Shown: one piece after another, positions 1-11,336 of the stretch
Layout of the letters: each line of letters starts with the position of its first letter
Numbering within the stretch: position 1 is the stretch's first letter
From: Brasilonema sennae CENA114
GTDB lineage: Bacteria; Cyanobacteriota; Cyanobacteriia; Cyanobacteriales; Nostocaceae
Assembly (NCBI RefSeq): GCF_006968745.1
Contig: NZ_CP030118.1
Coordinates: 2,740,654 to 2,804,653 of the forward strand
Direction: 5' to 3'
DNA length: 64,000 nucleotides
Notes under the pieces: generated by a model
What the model was told of the DNA's origin: nothing
Databases searched by the model: none
What the model saw: the letters and a program-made list of their open reading frames with translations, nothing else
Made by a program: the position numbers and the translations under genes

Positions 1-36
1 TTTAGTTGAATTTGGTTGTTCTAGTTGTAAAGAATT

Positions 37-2850
37 TTATCTGGTTGCTGCACAGTTACTAGTAGGTGCTGGCTGCTCACGTTGTGGACCAGTTTTGGTG
101 GGATCATAACCTACCAGTACCACCTGACCTTTGTCGTTATATATCCAGCCTTGGGCTGGTATTATCTTTTTGACAGTTGGCTGTTGAGATGGTTTCTTTT
201 CTGTTGCAGTTGTTAAACTTACTGTACTGACGACAGGCTCAATTAAATCAACGCGCACATTGTCACTACTGAGGATTTTATTGGGATCAGATGGCAATCC
301 GCCACGTCCGGTGATGGTGAAAGTACTACCAAAACCTTTTATACACGGATTTTGGGCCACTTGCTGTGCGGCGTCTGTAACAGTTTCTGTCAATTCAAAT
401 AATCCCTGACTGGGGTCAATTTCGGGTGTGTTAAATTGCACAATTCCATTGAACTGCTGGCCAGCTTCAGAAATGGCGGTGATTTTACTGTCTGGGGAAC
501 GAAATATACCTTGAGCGGTGATGAAGATTCTCCCGCCAAAGCCTTTTTCCGCATTAGCAGTGATACTGGTATCATCTAGGGCAACTAAGTTTTCAGTGTT
601 AATCCTGATATTACCTCCACCGGCTGTGCCTTGGGCGTTTGTGGTGATGTTGCTGTTGTTACGCAAAATGAAGTCGCCAGAATTCAGGCTAATGTCCCCC
701 TGTCCCCCTTTGGTGTTGGCGTCAATAGATGCTTGGTTGTCCAGCCGGATGTCTTTAGCGGTTGTAACTGTAATGTTGCCTGCTGCACCACTGCCAGCAT
801 TACTGGTAGAGACTGTACCGCCATTAGTTAGAGAGAGCGATCGCGCAGTGATGTTAACTCCTCCAGCATTACCCACGCCTGATGATCCAACAGTGCTATA
901 AAATCCACTTTTGTTTCCGTTCGTAAACTGACCATCTGCTGAGATATTGCCAGTTGCATTAACGGTGACACCCCCGCCATTTCCCTTTCCGGAGGTGCTG
1001 GCAGAGACTTGTGAGCCATTGCTTAGAGAAAAATTGTTGGTTTGTATTTGGATATCACCTCCATTACCATTGCCCAAGTTTTGTGTCTTCACACCTGTTG
1101 CGTTGAGATCAAACAGATCTGCCACTGTAATTTTGATTTCTCCACCGTTACCTGTGCCACTTGCCGTTGTATTGCTAGAAATCGCTGAGTTTTTCGCTCT
1201 TAAAGAATTTGCACGAATATTAATTTTCCCAGCGTCACCTTGACCATAGGTGCTTGTTTGTATACCTACACCTCTTCCTGATTCCAACGTACCTGCCACG
1301 GTAATGTTGATTTCTCCACCCTTGCCTCTGCTATTTTCCTGCGCTTGGCTACTAACACCTACTCCTTCTTGAAGCCGAAACGAACCTGCGGTGATATTAA
1401 TTTTTCCAGCGTCACCTCTGCCATAGGTGTTAGTAGTTATATTTGTCCCTTTGATCGTAAGAGAGTCTGCAATATTAAAGTTGATTTCTCCCCCAAAACC
1501 ACTGTTAAACGCACGGCTATTGATACCCGAATTTTCAATCTGCAAAGAATTTGCATTAATGTTAATTTTGCCAGCATTACCCGTGCCAGATGAGTCTGCT
1601 GTTATACCTGCTGTGTTAACTACCAATGGACCTTTGACACTCATATTGATGTCTCCGGCAAGACCAGTGCTATTTCCTATTGTTATGCTTACGAAGGCTG
1701 AGCCGCCTCCAATCTCCAAAGAATTTGCACCAATGTTAATGTCTCCAGCTTTACCACTGCCCCATGTCTGAATACTTACACCACTCTGATTCTGAAATGT
1801 GATGTTATTGGCATCCAGTTTAATTTGTGCGCCGTTCCCTGAACTGAAGGTGTTAGATAAGGCACTGGCTCGATTGAAAATTATAGAGTCGCCAACAATC
1901 CTAATTTCTCCCCCATTTTTATCGCCAAGGGTATCAGATAATAGAAATGATTCAGAATTTAAATTGATATTCTTACCAACGATCGCAATAGAACCGCCGC
2001 CATCTCCAGTCACATTCACGAACGATTTGTTAGAAAACTCAATGTCTCTCAAACTGGGGGTACCTTCATAACCCAAGGATAAGCCTTGTTCTTGTGGGAG
2101 TATCCTCACAACTTGGTTGCTATCGAAACTACCGATTTCAATACGTCCGCCTTTGGATCTAAGTACACCACGGTTAACAGAAACATTTCCTCCTACCAGC
2201 GCTAGGGTTTTTCCAGGTTCGACTTGTAACCCTGTAACGTTGGAGTCGAATTTGTCACGGGGTCCCGCCTTGGCATTATAGACAAGTTCGTTCCCTGGTC
2301 CTTGTACTTGAATTGCTCCAGGATTATTCCGAAATCCCAACCCAATCGGAACATTGATACTTAACAATGGGGGTGCTTGCGGGTTAGTAGCACTAAACTC
2401 AAACCCATTGTCAAATAGCAAACTATTCGCCGTACTCCCCAAAAATGAACCACCAATTCTCAAGCTAGCATTTGGTCCAAAAATAATCCCATTGGGATTG
2501 AGTAAAAATAAGTTCGCCTTCCCCAGTGCTGTAATCGCACCATCAATATTAGAAACAGAACCACCTGTGACTCGACCGATGATGTTTAGGACATCAGCTG
2601 CATTGTTGAAGTTAGCCGAACCACCTGCAGGTACAGAAAATTCTTTAAAGCTGTGAAAAAGGTTTCCTCCCCTTCTTGTCCCATCATTGATGGTGAAGTT
2701 TTTGCCGTCAGGAGTCGTGACGGTGGTGGATACAGTTCCATCAGGAGTGACTTGTTGAGTGACTTGTTGTGCTGTGGCTGTATCTACAAAAGTTAAACTC
2801 CCTATGGCGCATAGGGGTAAGGTGAGTAAAAACAGGGATATCTTTTTCAT
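37..2850 (-). CDS. TpsA-type filamentous haemagglutinin exoprotein (copy 1)
   Basis: This is a secreted two-partner-secretion exoprotein, about 937 residues, exported to the cell surface by the TpsB pore encoded upstream on the same strand. The start MKKISLFLL at 2850 gives a classic signal peptide ending at ATA-QQ; a GTG at 2874 would only add eight residues. The N-terminal TPS domain carries the NPNG motif (LLNPNGIIFG), the hallmark of FhaB-like secretion domains. The body is a long series of imperfect Gly/Asn-rich beta-helix repeats (GNGGEI, GDAGKI, NITA patterns). The last ~130 residues (TITGRGGLP, IPAQGWIYN, VLVGYDPTKTGPQ, and a Cys pair at NPC and SNC) are nearly the same as in copy 2. 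Its ligand or adhesion target cannot be read from sequence. Confidence 0.9.
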   Translation of the reverse strand: MKKISLFLLTLPLCAIGSLTFVDTATAQQVTQQVTPDGTVSTTVTTPDGKNFTINDGTRRGGNLFHSFKEFSVPAGGSANFNNAADVLNIIGRVTGGSVSNIDGAITALGKANLFLLNPNGIIFGPNASLRIGGSFLGSTANSLLFDNGFEFSATNPQAPPLLSINVPIGLGFRNNPGAIQVQGPGNELVYNAKAGPRDKFDSNVTGLQVEPGKTLALVGGNVSVNRGVLRSKGGRIEIGSFDSNQVVRILPQEQGLSLGYEGTPSLRDIEFSNKSFVNVTGDGGGSIAIVGKNINLNSESFLLSDTLGDKNGGEIRIVGDSIIFNRASALSNTFSSGNGAQIKLDANNITFQNQSGVSIQTWGSGKAGDINIGANSLEIGGGSAFVSITIGNSTGLAGDINMSVKGPLVVNTAGITADSSGTGNAGKININANSLQIENSGINSRAFNSGFGGEINFNIADSLTIKGTNITTNTYGRGDAGKINITAGSFRLQEGVGVSSQAQENSRGKGGEINITVAGTLESGRGVGIQTSTYGQGDAGKINIRANSLRAKNSAISSNTTASGTGNGGEIKITVADLFDLNATGVKTQNLGNGNGGDIQIQTNNFSLSNGSQVSASTSGKGNGGGVTVNATGNISADGQFTNGNKSGFYSTVGSSGVGNAGGVNITARSLSLTNGGTVSTSNAGSGAAGNITVTTAKDIRLDNQASIDANTKGGQGDISLNSGDFILRNNSNITTNAQGTAGGGNIRINTENLVALDDTSITANAEKGFGGRIFITAQGIFRSPDSKITAISEAGQQFNGIVQFNTPEIDPSQGLFELTETVTDAAQQVAQNPCIKGFGSTFTITGRGGLPSDPNKILSSDNVRVDLIEPVVSTVSLTTATEKKPSQQPTVKKIIPAQGWIYNDKGQVVLVGYDPTKTGPQREQPAPTSNCAATR

Positions 2851-2986
2851 AGGAAATGCGTTTTTTATAAACACTTGTGTACACTCTCATCTGAGTGCAG
2901 TCCATCTGTAAGGTGGGCATTGTTTATCTTGCATTTACGTTTGTCATTGATAGACACAACCCTACCCTACTACTGCCTAATGACTT

Positions 2987-5900
2987 CTATCTGACTGCAG
3001 CACAACTACTAGCAGGTGTTTGCGGTTGACGTTGTGGGCCAGTTTTGGTGGGATCATAACCAACCAAGACCACCTGACCTTTTTCGTTATATATCCAACC
3101 CTGTGCTGGTATTATGCGCTTGACAGTTGGCTGTTGAGATGGTTTCTTTTCTGTTGCAGTTGTTGAACTTACTGTACTAGTAACAGGCTTAATTAAATCA
3201 ACACGCACATTATTACTACTGAGGACTTTTTGGGGATCAGTTGGAAGTCCGCCACGTCCGGTGATGGTAAAGCTGCTTCCTACACCTCTTTGACAGGGGT
3301 TTTGGGCAACCTGCTGTGCGGCGTCTGTGACAATTTCTGGGAATTCAAATAACCCTTTAGTGGGGTCAGTTTCTGGTGTGTTAAATTGCACAGTGCCATT
3401 AAACTGCGAGCCAGCTTCAGAAATGGCGGTGATATCACTGTCTGGGGAACGAAATATACCTTGAGCTGTGATGAAGATTCTCCCCCCAAAGCCTTTTTCT
3501 GCATTGGCGGTAATATTGCTATCTTCTAGGGCAACTAAGTTGCCAGTGTTAATTCTGATGTCGCCTCCATCAGCTTTGCCTGTGGCGTTAGTGGTGATGC
3601 TGCTGTTGCGGCGCAAGATTAAGTCACGGGCGTTTAGGCTAATGTTGCCCTCTCCGTTTTTGGTATTGGCTTGAATAGATGCTTTGTTGTCCAGGCGGAT
3701 GTCATTAGCGGTTGTAACTTTTATGTTGCCTGCGGTACCGTTGCTGAAATTCGTGCTAGAAAGTCTACCGCCATTGGTTAGAGAGAGCGATCGCGCGGTG
3801 ATATCAATGCCACCTGCGTTGCCCACGCCTCCTACTTCCACATTACTGAAGATACCACTGCGCGGGAAAATACCATTGGCTGCAGGTCTGCCACTCACTC
3901 CCGCAATCGTGATACCGTTGCGAATATCAAGCTTGACATTTCCGGCATTGCCATTTCCTGCTGGAGTTGTTCCTGAGCCACTACGGACAAAAGCATTCAA
4001 TTGACCCCCATTGGTCAACTCGAGTGAGCCTGCAGTAATGTTGATTTCGCCGCCGTTGCCCTCACCTCCTGCTTCTACGGTACTGAAGGCGGCAGTGGGG
4101 TTTCCGTTGATTGGATTGACTCCAGAAAAAGAGACGGTATCGCTAGCATTAATCCTGATATTGCCTGCATCTCCCTTACCAGAAGTACTAACCAACAGTA
4201 GCCCTCCATCAGCGACTGAGACCGTTCTAGCTTGCAGTTCAATGTTGCCACCTTTGCCTTGTGCGCCGCTTTCCACATTACTGTTGATGCTACTGCGGGT
4301 ACCTTCGTTACTAACTCCCGCAATCGTGATACCGTTGCGAATATTAAGCTTGACATTTCCGGCATTGCCATTTCCTGCTGGAGTTGTTCCTGAGTCACTA
4401 CGGACAAAAGCATTCAATTGACCCCCATTTGTCAACTCGAGTGAGCCTGCAGTAATGTTGATTTCGCCGCCGTTGCCCACACCTCCAGCGTTAACATTAC
4501 TGAAGGCGGCAGTGGGGTCTCCGTTGATTGGATTGACTCCAGAAAAAGAGACGGTATCGCTAGCATTAATCCTGATATTGCCTGCATCTCCCTTACCAGA
4601 AGTACTAACCAGACAGTAGCCCTCCATCAGCGACTGAGACCGTTCTAGCTTGCAGTTCAATGTTGCCACCTTTGCCTTGTGCGCCGCTTTCCACATTACT
4701 GTTGATGCTACTGCGCTGGAAATTGCCATTGACATCACGTCTGTTACTAACTCCCGCAATCGTGATACCGTTGCGAATATCAAGCTTGACATTTCCGGCA
4801 TTGCCATTTCCTCCAGCAGTTGTTCCGGAAGCAGCACGGACAAAAGCATTCAATTGACCCCCATTGGTCAACTCGAGTGAGCCTGCAGTAATGTTGATTT
4901 CGCCGCCGTTGCCCACACCTCCAGCGTTAACATTACTGAAGGCGGCAGTGGGGTTTCCGTTGATTGGATTGACTCCAGAAAAAGAGACGGTATCGCTAGC
5001 ATTAATCCTGATATTGCCTGCATCCCCTAGTCCATAGGTACTGGCAGACAATTGTGCACCATCAGTGACTGAGAGCGTGCCAGTAGTGATAATGATATCC
5101 CCTCCTTGGCGCTTGAGTTGTTCAGTGTCTACTTTGTTGACATCACTGATGACCAAAGTGCCATCTCCTGCCAAGGAAACAGTATCGCTGGCATTAATCG
5201 TGATATTACCTCCATTTCCCTGTCCAGAAGTACTGGCAGACAGTTGCGCCCCATCAGTGACTGAGACTGATCTCGCTTGCAGTTCAATGTTGCCACCGTT
5301 GCCTTGTGCCCCACTTTCCACATCACTGTTGATGCTACTGCGCAAACCTTCGTTACTCACTCCCGCAATCGTGATGCCGTTGCGAATATTAAGCTTGACG
5401 TTTCCGGCATTGCCATTTCCACCAGCAGTTGTTCCGGAAGCACCACGGACAAAAGCATTCAATTGACCCCCATTTGTCAACTCGAGTGAGCCTGCAGTAA
5501 TGTTGATTTCGCCGCCGTTGCCTATACCTCCGGCGTTTACGTTACTAAAAGCGGCAGTGGGGTTTCCATTTATCGGATTGACTCCAGAAAAAGAGACTGT
5601 ATCGCTGGCAGAAATCGTTATATTACCTCCATTGCCCTGTCCATAGGTGCTGCCACTAAGTTGAGCACCTTCAGTGAGTGAGAGCGTGCTAGCTGTAATA
5701 TCGATGTTGCCACTTCTGAGAGCACGAGACCCCTGGTTTACATTGTTCTCGATTCTGCTTTGATTTATTTTTATGTCTCCAGTAGCGTTAAGCCTAATAT
5801 CTCCAGCAATTGTGTTAACTGTTCCCGAATTTGCAGCTATGCCAGCAGTCAATAAACTTTCGTTGGAAATATCTATATTTCGAGCGTTGATAGTAATACT

Positions 5901-6773
5901 TCCACCAGTTTGGTCGTTAGTAATGACATTTATGCCAGCTCCTAGATCATCAATTCCATTTCCTTTACCAAGAAAAACGTCTGCTCGCGCAACATTTGTA
6001 GGGAAGTTAAAATTGTTGTCCGTAAAATTCAGTCCAACCGTTCCTTCGGCTGCCAAACCTCCCAATAAGACTTGACCTCCGGAAGCGTTCAAAACGCCAC
6101 CTTCTAAACTGACATTGCCACCCACTAAAGCTAGGGTCTTTCCTGGATTCACTGCAAGAGTTGGGTTAGAAAAACTGCGAGTTGCACCATCTGTCCCCTC
6201 AGATTGACCAGAACCCTGTACGCGAATTGGTTGGGGATTATTCCGAAATCCCAACCCAATCGGAACATTGATTGTTAACAATGGCGGTGCTTGCGGGTTA
6301 GTCGCACTAAACTCAAAATTATTATCAAATAAAAAACTATTCGCTGTAGTCCCAAAAAATGAACCACCGATATTTAAGCTGGCATTTGGTCCAAAAATGA
6401 TCCCGGCGGGATTGAGTAAAAATAAGTTTGCCTTGCCCACTGTTCTAATCAAACCATCAATATTAGAAACAGAACCACCCGTCACTCTACCGATGATGTT
6501 TTGCACATCAGCTGCATTGTTGAAGTTAGCCGAACCACCTGTGGGTACAGAAAATTCTTTGAAGCTGTGAAAAAGGTTTCCTTCTCTTCTTGTCCCATCA
6601 TTGATGGTGAAATTTCTGCCATCAGGAGTGGTAACTGTCGTGGATACAGTTCCATCAGGAGTGACTTGTTGAGTCACTTGTTGTGCTGTGGCTGTATCTA
6701 GAAAAGTTAAACTCCCTATGGCGCATAAGGGTAAGGTGAATAAAATTAGTGAATGCCAACCCTGTTTCATCAT
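2987..6773 (-). pseudogene. TpsA-type filamentous haemagglutinin exoprotein (copy 2), split by a +1 frameshift
   Basis: This is a second TpsA, about 1,265 residues if repaired. ATG 6773 (MMKQGWHSL) has a GGAG ribosome site just upstream and starts a signal peptide ending ATA-QQ, followed by a TPS domain with LLNPAGIIFG (NPAG in place of NPNG). The reading frame ends at 4605 after VSVADGGLLSG, while the rest of the protein continues in another frame from about 4610 to 2987. At 4610-4614 the plus strand reads ACCAGACAGTAGCC where the tandem copy at ~4190 reads ACCAACAGTAGCC, so one extra base breaks the gene. The first ~80 codons of the downstream open frame (4849-4612) are an out-of-frame artefact. 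Internal ~420-nt repeats make slippage or assembly error plausible. The conserved C-terminus with the Cys pair is intact in the second fragment. Confidence 0.85.
4080..5640 (-). repeat. Tandem ~420-nt coding repeats in TpsA copy 2
   Basis: The phrase DTVSFSGVNPINGNPTAAFS and its flanking LELTNGGQLNAFVR / NGITIAGVS blocks recur four times, with DNA copies near 4110, 4530, 4960 and 5570. The first three spacings are about 420-430 nt and almost identical at base level; the fourth is more diverged. Recent amplification followed by drift explains the pattern, and it is the setting for the one-base insertion at ~4612. Confidence 0.85.
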
Positions 6774-6920
6774 GATCTCCAAATGTAAATTTAACTTACG
6801 TTTTCTGATGCGGATCTTGACAAATGTCACTTCTTCTAATAAAGACCACTGTATAATTGTTTAAAGTACTATCTTCAGGAGTACAGCATGGCGTACTTCG
6901 ACCGTGTCATGATTATCCTT

Positions 6921-8801
6921 CTAAAAAGGACTGTAATTGATTGAGAAATACAAACCTTGCTCTTGCAACGTTCGATCCCTAGAATTCACATCAGTTAGCG
7001 GGATACCGTAGTCAATGCGAGCATCCAATTTATCATCCATCTGCCATCGCAAACCCAAACCCACACCAATCAAAGTATTGGGATCAAGAACTGGATTCGG
7101 ACGACCTCTGATGGAATTATTCCAGCCAACGCCAAAATCAACAAAGGGTATGAGTTGTAAAACTCCTTTGACTTCTTCTACCCGCAGAATAGGAAATCTC
7201 ACTTCTGCGGAAGCAAAAAAGCCGTTATCTACCAAAAACTCATCCTGCCTATAACCCCGGACGCTTTGTATACCACCGACGCTAATTTGCTCTAAGGGTA
7301 CTAAGGCTCTTGTTGCTAATTGTAGATCAGAACGTAACACCAGTAAGGTGTCTCGTGCTAATTGTCGTATATACTGTCCTTGTCCACGCCAGGAGAAAAA
7401 CCGACTATCAGGAGTTGTGCCATTAGTAGTGGCGTCAAAAAACCCTACTCCCAGAGTAAACTGAGAGCGAAAACCAAAGACTTGTTGGGAATTGCGCTGT
7501 GTATATTCCTGAATAAATCGCAGTGCTGAGATGCGGGTTTCTCCATTCTTGTCGGCTCCTAAATTCTGGAAGACATCACCTCTTCCCAAAAGTGTCGTCT
7601 TACTTTGCTCTCTAGAAAAAGTTAAACCCAGCGCCAATTCCTGAGTTGGAGATTGGAAGATTGGCTGACGAAAACCAACATCAATATAAAAAGAGTCACC
7701 TATAATATCAATGCGGTCAAATGGTGGCTCAACGATGGTGGTGTCTGTAAATCCACCTGCCACATTCAGTGTGCCATTGCGAGGATTCACTGGCAGAGCA
7801 TAGCTGAGATCCAGGGCATTACTTCCATCAGTATTAGTGTATGTTGCACCAAAGCTATCGCCCAAGCCGAAGACATTGCCTTCGGTGATACGGAGACCTC
7901 GTCGGAAACTACCGACACTAGGAGCACGACCATTATCGACAAACAACTCTGTCCGAAAGGAGTCTGCTTCTACGATCCTGACTTCCACTAAATTCTGGTC
8001 TGAACGTGATCCCGTAGACAAATCAGCAGAAATATTTTTAATCAAAGGGTTAAGCTGTAAGAGTTGCAGTGCTTCTAACAGGCGAAATCGGTTCAACGGT
8101 GTAGAGGTAGCAAGTGCTATGCGACTGCGTATGTAGTCTGGGTTCAACCGTCGCGTACCTGTGACCTTAATCTCTTCTACTCCACCTTCAATAATCTGAA
8201 TTTTGATAACTGCTCCCTGTTGAGGAAGAGGTTGTTGGTCGTCAACATTAATCACAGCAGCAGAATTCACATAGCCAGCATCTGTGTAAAGCTTCGTGAT
8301 TTCAGTTTCTACTTGCAGCAATTCAGCAAAGGTGATTGCTCTACCGGTAAATTTCTTCGTTATCTCACGTAACTTTTCCTTGCTAAAGATCTTTTTTTTG
8401 TTACCTACAATTTCAAACTCTTTAACGGTAAGAGTTCCAGGTACGCCAGGACGCGATTCTGGAGGGAAAGGTGTTGTGGGAGGTGTTGATGGAGTGACAT
8501 CCAGTGGAATTTGCGGTGATGGTTCTGGAGTCGGAATTGGTTGTGGAGCTGGTAGTGGTGGTTCTGGAGTGATAGGATTTGGAACCTGAGATAGAATAGC
8601 TGTTGAGCCTATACTTTTAGGACTGCTTTTTGGACTATCAGTCGAAATCTGAAATTTAGGAGGTAAAACTTCGCTCTTATAACCCTCATTTATCAACTTC
8701 TGGGCAGAAGCTTTATATTGAGGTAAAAAAAAGCACATATTTATCAGCAATGCTACAGCTAAATTGAGATTACCAAACCCAAGCTGCCCGCCTCGATTCA
8801 T
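6921..8801 (-). CDS. TpsB outer-membrane transporter (ShlB/FhaC/HecB family)
   Basis: An outer-membrane beta-barrel that secretes TpsA partners from the periplasm. ATG 8801 has GAGGAG eight bases upstream. A hydrophobic signal-like segment lies at ~12-33, then a Pro-rich linker (~70-120), two POTRA modules (~123-200, starting LTVKEFEIVGNKK, and ~207-280, starting EEIKVTGTRRLNPDY), then the 16-strand barrel (~285-626). The conserved VRGY motif of the lid loop is at ~514 (SVRGYRQDE), and the protein ends in an aromatic strand (INYSPF), as expected for BAM insertion. At 626 residues it is of normal length for cyanobacterial members. It precedes the two TpsA genes on the same strand, giving the order B-A-A. 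Confidence 0.93.
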   Translation of the reverse strand: MNRGGQLGFGNLNLAVALLINMCFFLPQYKASAQKLINEGYKSEVLPPKFQISTDSPKSSPKSIGSTAILSQVPNPITPEPPLPAPQPIPTPEPSPQIPLDVTPSTPPTTPFPPESRPGVPGTLTVKEFEIVGNKKKIFSKEKLREITKKFTGRAITFAELLQVETEITKLYTDAGYVNSAAVINVDDQQPLPQQGAVIKIQIIEGGVEEIKVTGTRRLNPDYIRSRIALATSTPLNRFRLLEALQLLQLNPLIKNISADLSTGSRSDQNLVEVRIVEADSFRTELFVDNGRAPSVGSFRRGLRITEGNVFGLGDSFGATYTNTDGSNALDLSYALPVNPRNGTLNVAGGFTDTTIVEPPFDRIDIIGDSFYIDVGFRQPIFQSPTQELALGLTFSREQSKTTLLGRGDVFQNLGADKNGETRISALRFIQEYTQRNSQQVFGFRSQFTLGVGFFDATTNGTTPDSRFFSWRGQGQYIRQLARDTLLVLRSDLQLATRALVPLEQISVGGIQSVRGYRQDEFLVDNGFFASAEVRFPILRVEEVKGVLQLIPFVDFGVGWNNSIRGRPNPVLDPNTLIGVGLGLRWQMDDKLDARIDYGIPLTDVNSRDRTLQEQGLYFSINYSPF

Positions 8802-9265
8802 ATTATTGGCTCCTCACACGAAATTTTCGTTGCCATGATATAACTATGTAGCATTAAAATATAAAACACTAGTTATGATGATTTAAAATTTATTTAGCAC
8901 ATTGGTTGTTTATTTCTACTAAAGGCATAATAAAATTTTACTAAGTGCCGTAGCTCAAATCCTTGTATAAGCCATAAGTTATGAAGTAGAAGATAAATAG
9001 AAAGTAAAGATAAAGTAAAAGGTTTCTTTTTACCTTTGATTAAAAAATAATTAGGTCACGATTCCTTAACCTGATTGTTTTTTGTATAAAGAGTAAAAGC
9101 ATACAGTCAAAGTGTTGTCGTGTTAGTTCAGGAGGTATAAGGAGATTCACCAAAATCCAAGATTGTATAGGAAGGTTATTATTCGTTAACAGATGCACAT
9201 ATTCTTAATTCTGTCTACCAGGTTTTGTTACATAGACATTATTCAAAAACTCAAAACTTAATGAT
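8802..9265. other. AT-rich divergent intergenic region between tpsB and kinase gene
   Basis: A 464-base gap between divergent genes. It should hold the promoters for the two-partner secretion operon (leftward) and the kinase gene (rightward). I see no gene, strong dyad or RNA-like structure in it; it is simply A/T-rich, with several purine runs. Confidence 0.5.
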
Positions 9266-11332
9266 ATGAAGACAACAAGGGGAAAAAAAATATTGGGTGG
9301 ACGCTACAAGATTGTCAGAGAAATAGCTCGAGGGGGTTTTGGTATAACCTATCTTGCTGAAGATACTCAGGCATCCAATTCTCCGTGTGTCATTAAAAAA
9401 CTCGATCCTCAGAATGCTGATATTGAAACAGCAAAAATATTATTTAAAAGAGAGGCAAACGCTCTTTTTCATTTACTACAACAAAACCAACAAATTCCAA
9501 AATATTTTGATTACTTTGAGGAAGAGGAAAGTTATTATTTAGTTCAAGAATATATAGAAGGTAAATCATTGCAGAATCTGCTTGATAACAAATGGCCTAG
9601 GGACAGGGTTATTACTTTTATACGAGAAATACTGGAAATTTTGAGATATCTCCATCGAATAAATATTATTCATCGTGATGTCAAACCTTCTAACATCATG
9701 CTCAGGAAGGAAGATAGTAAATTTGTCTTGATTGATTTTGGTGCGGTAAAACAATTAGATCCTAGATATCCATCACCTCAGCAACAGTTATATACAACTC
9801 AAACCATGATTGGCACTCCTGGATATGCTCCACGAGAACAATTGGCAGGAAAACCAGGCTATAACAGCGACATATATGGTTTAGGGATGACAGCAATTCA
9901 GCTGTTGACGGGAATACACCCAAAACATTTAAGACGTGATATTCAAGACCAAATAATATGGTCTGATGAGTTTAATGTCGATCATTTGTTAGCTTCCATT
10001 TTAACAAAAATGGTTGACTCAAACCCTGATGAGCGTTATCAATATGTAGACGAAATTTTCCGAGATCTTGAACAAATAACAGTTGTCAATGAACATATTA
10101 ATTACAACGATTTTACAACGAATACAGAAATTGAGTCGTCACAATTATCTGAGTTCACGGCAAGACCATATGAATCAGGGAGTTTGTTCAAGCTATGGTA
10201 CCTTTTGATTGCTCTAGGAGCAGCTGGAATTATCCTAATTGTCATAGAATTGATTAATCCATTTATCCGCCCTTTATATTACTTGCATCAAGGTGATACT
10301 TTCCTGAATTTACGTCAACCAGAAAAAGCTAATAACGAATTTCAAAAGGTTACAGACATCCAACCATATTCTGCTGAAGGTTGGAGAGGACGAGGAGATG
10401 CTCTTTTGAGCTCGGGACGCTTATTGGGAGCGTTAGGATATTATGAAAAAGCCCTCAATATTCAACCAAATTACATCAAAGCGTTAAATAACAAAGGGAA
10501 AGTTCTCTCTAAATTAGGGAGATATCAAGAAGCCCTAGATGCTCATGAAAAGGTACTAAGACAAAACGAGAATGATGTCGATGCTTGGAGTGGAAAAGGA
10601 GTAGCTTATTTTGGCTTAGGAAAGAAAAAAGAAGCAAAAGATGCCTTCGAGAAAATGAAGCAAATCAGACCAGACATACCATATGCTTGGCAGGAAATTG
10701 GTTTTGCAATAGAAATCGTAGAAGGTCCAAACGCAGCCAAGCCATACTTTGAAGAAGCGTTGGGAGCTTTTGAAGCTTTTCTCAAACAACATCCACAAGA
10801 TCCAATTGCTTGGACTGATCAAGGCTTTATCTTGCAAAAGTTAATTCGTCCTCAAGATGCGCTTGTTTCTTATCAGAAAGCACTGGACGTCGATAAAAAT
10901 TTCTATGAAGCTCTAATCGGTAAAGGCAATATCCTAAGTGGAGAAAACCCTCAAGAAGCTCTTCTAGCTTTTAATAGAGCCAGTGAAATTCGTCCGGATG
11001 CTTATCAACCTTGGTATGGTCGTGGAGTTTTACTAACACAGCGCTTTCAGAAGCATGAAGAAGCTTTACAATCATTAGACAAAGCGATCGCAAAAAAAAA
11101 TGACTTCTCTCCTGCCTGGCTGTCCAAAGGAATAGCACTCTCAGAACTAAAACGCTACAATGAGGCACTGGCAGCATTAGACAAAGCTAAAGAGCTTCAA
11201 CCAAAAGACAAATATGTTTGGGCTAATCGAGGAGATGTCTTACAGAGTTTAGGAAAAAAAGCAGAAGCACAAGAATCATATAATAAAGCCGTTGAACTTG
11301 GATTTCCTCGCGACCAATTACCCAAAAATTAA
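9266..11332 (+). CDS. Serine/threonine protein kinase with C-terminal TPR repeats
   Basis: A membrane-anchored Hanks-type kinase. The glycine loop ARGGFGITYLAED is at ~21-33, the ATP-binding lysine is in CVIKK (44/45), the catalytic loop HRDVKPSN has Asp138, and IDFG has Asp157. GTPGYAPREQ is the P+1 region typical of cyanobacterial kinases. One transmembrane helix (~311-330, LWYLLIALGAAGIILIVIELI) separates it from about nine TPR units (~340-688; repeated ALxxYxKALxxxPN patterns). The TPR half is probably outside the cytoplasmic membrane and may sense or scaffold a partner. Stand-alone gene; substrate unknown. The neighbouring secretion locus is divergent, so a functional link is only a guess. 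Confidence 0.95.
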   Translation: MKTTRGKKILGGRYKIVREIARGGFGITYLAEDTQASNSPCVIKKLDPQNADIETAKILFKREANALFHLLQQNQQIPKYFDYFEEEESYYLVQEYIEGKSLQNLLDNKWPRDRVITFIREILEILRYLHRINIIHRDVKPSNIMLRKEDSKFVLIDFGAVKQLDPRYPSPQQQLYTTQTMIGTPGYAPREQLAGKPGYNSDIYGLGMTAIQLLTGIHPKHLRRDIQDQIIWSDEFNVDHLLASILTKMVDSNPDERYQYVDEIFRDLEQITVVNEHINYNDFTTNTEIESSQLSEFTARPYESGSLFKLWYLLIALGAAGIILIVIELINPFIRPLYYLHQGDTFLNLRQPEKANNEFQKVTDIQPYSAEGWRGRGDALLSSGRLLGALGYYEKALNIQPNYIKALNNKGKVLSKLGRYQEALDAHEKVLRQNENDVDAWSGKGVAYFGLGKKKEAKDAFEKMKQIRPDIPYAWQEIGFAIEIVEGPNAAKPYFEEALGAFEAFLKQHPQDPIAWTDQGFILQKLIRPQDALVSYQKALDVDKNFYEALIGKGNILSGENPQEALLAFNRASEIRPDAYQPWYGRGVLLTQRFQKHEEALQSLDKAIAKKNDFSPAWLSKGIALSELKRYNEALAALDKAKELQPKDKYVWANRGDVLQSLGKKAEAQESYNKAVELGFPRDQLPKN

Positions 11333-11336
11333 AAAA

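Noticed and set aside
4605..4849. First ~80 codons of the downstream TpsA copy 2 open frame
   Set aside because: They are an out-of-frame reading of the same repeat that encodes the upstream fragment; only the part below ~4612 is real protein.
4080..5640. Regular repeats that could suggest a CRISPR array
   Set aside because: Units are ~420 nt, coding, and have no spacers; they are protein repeats of a TpsA.
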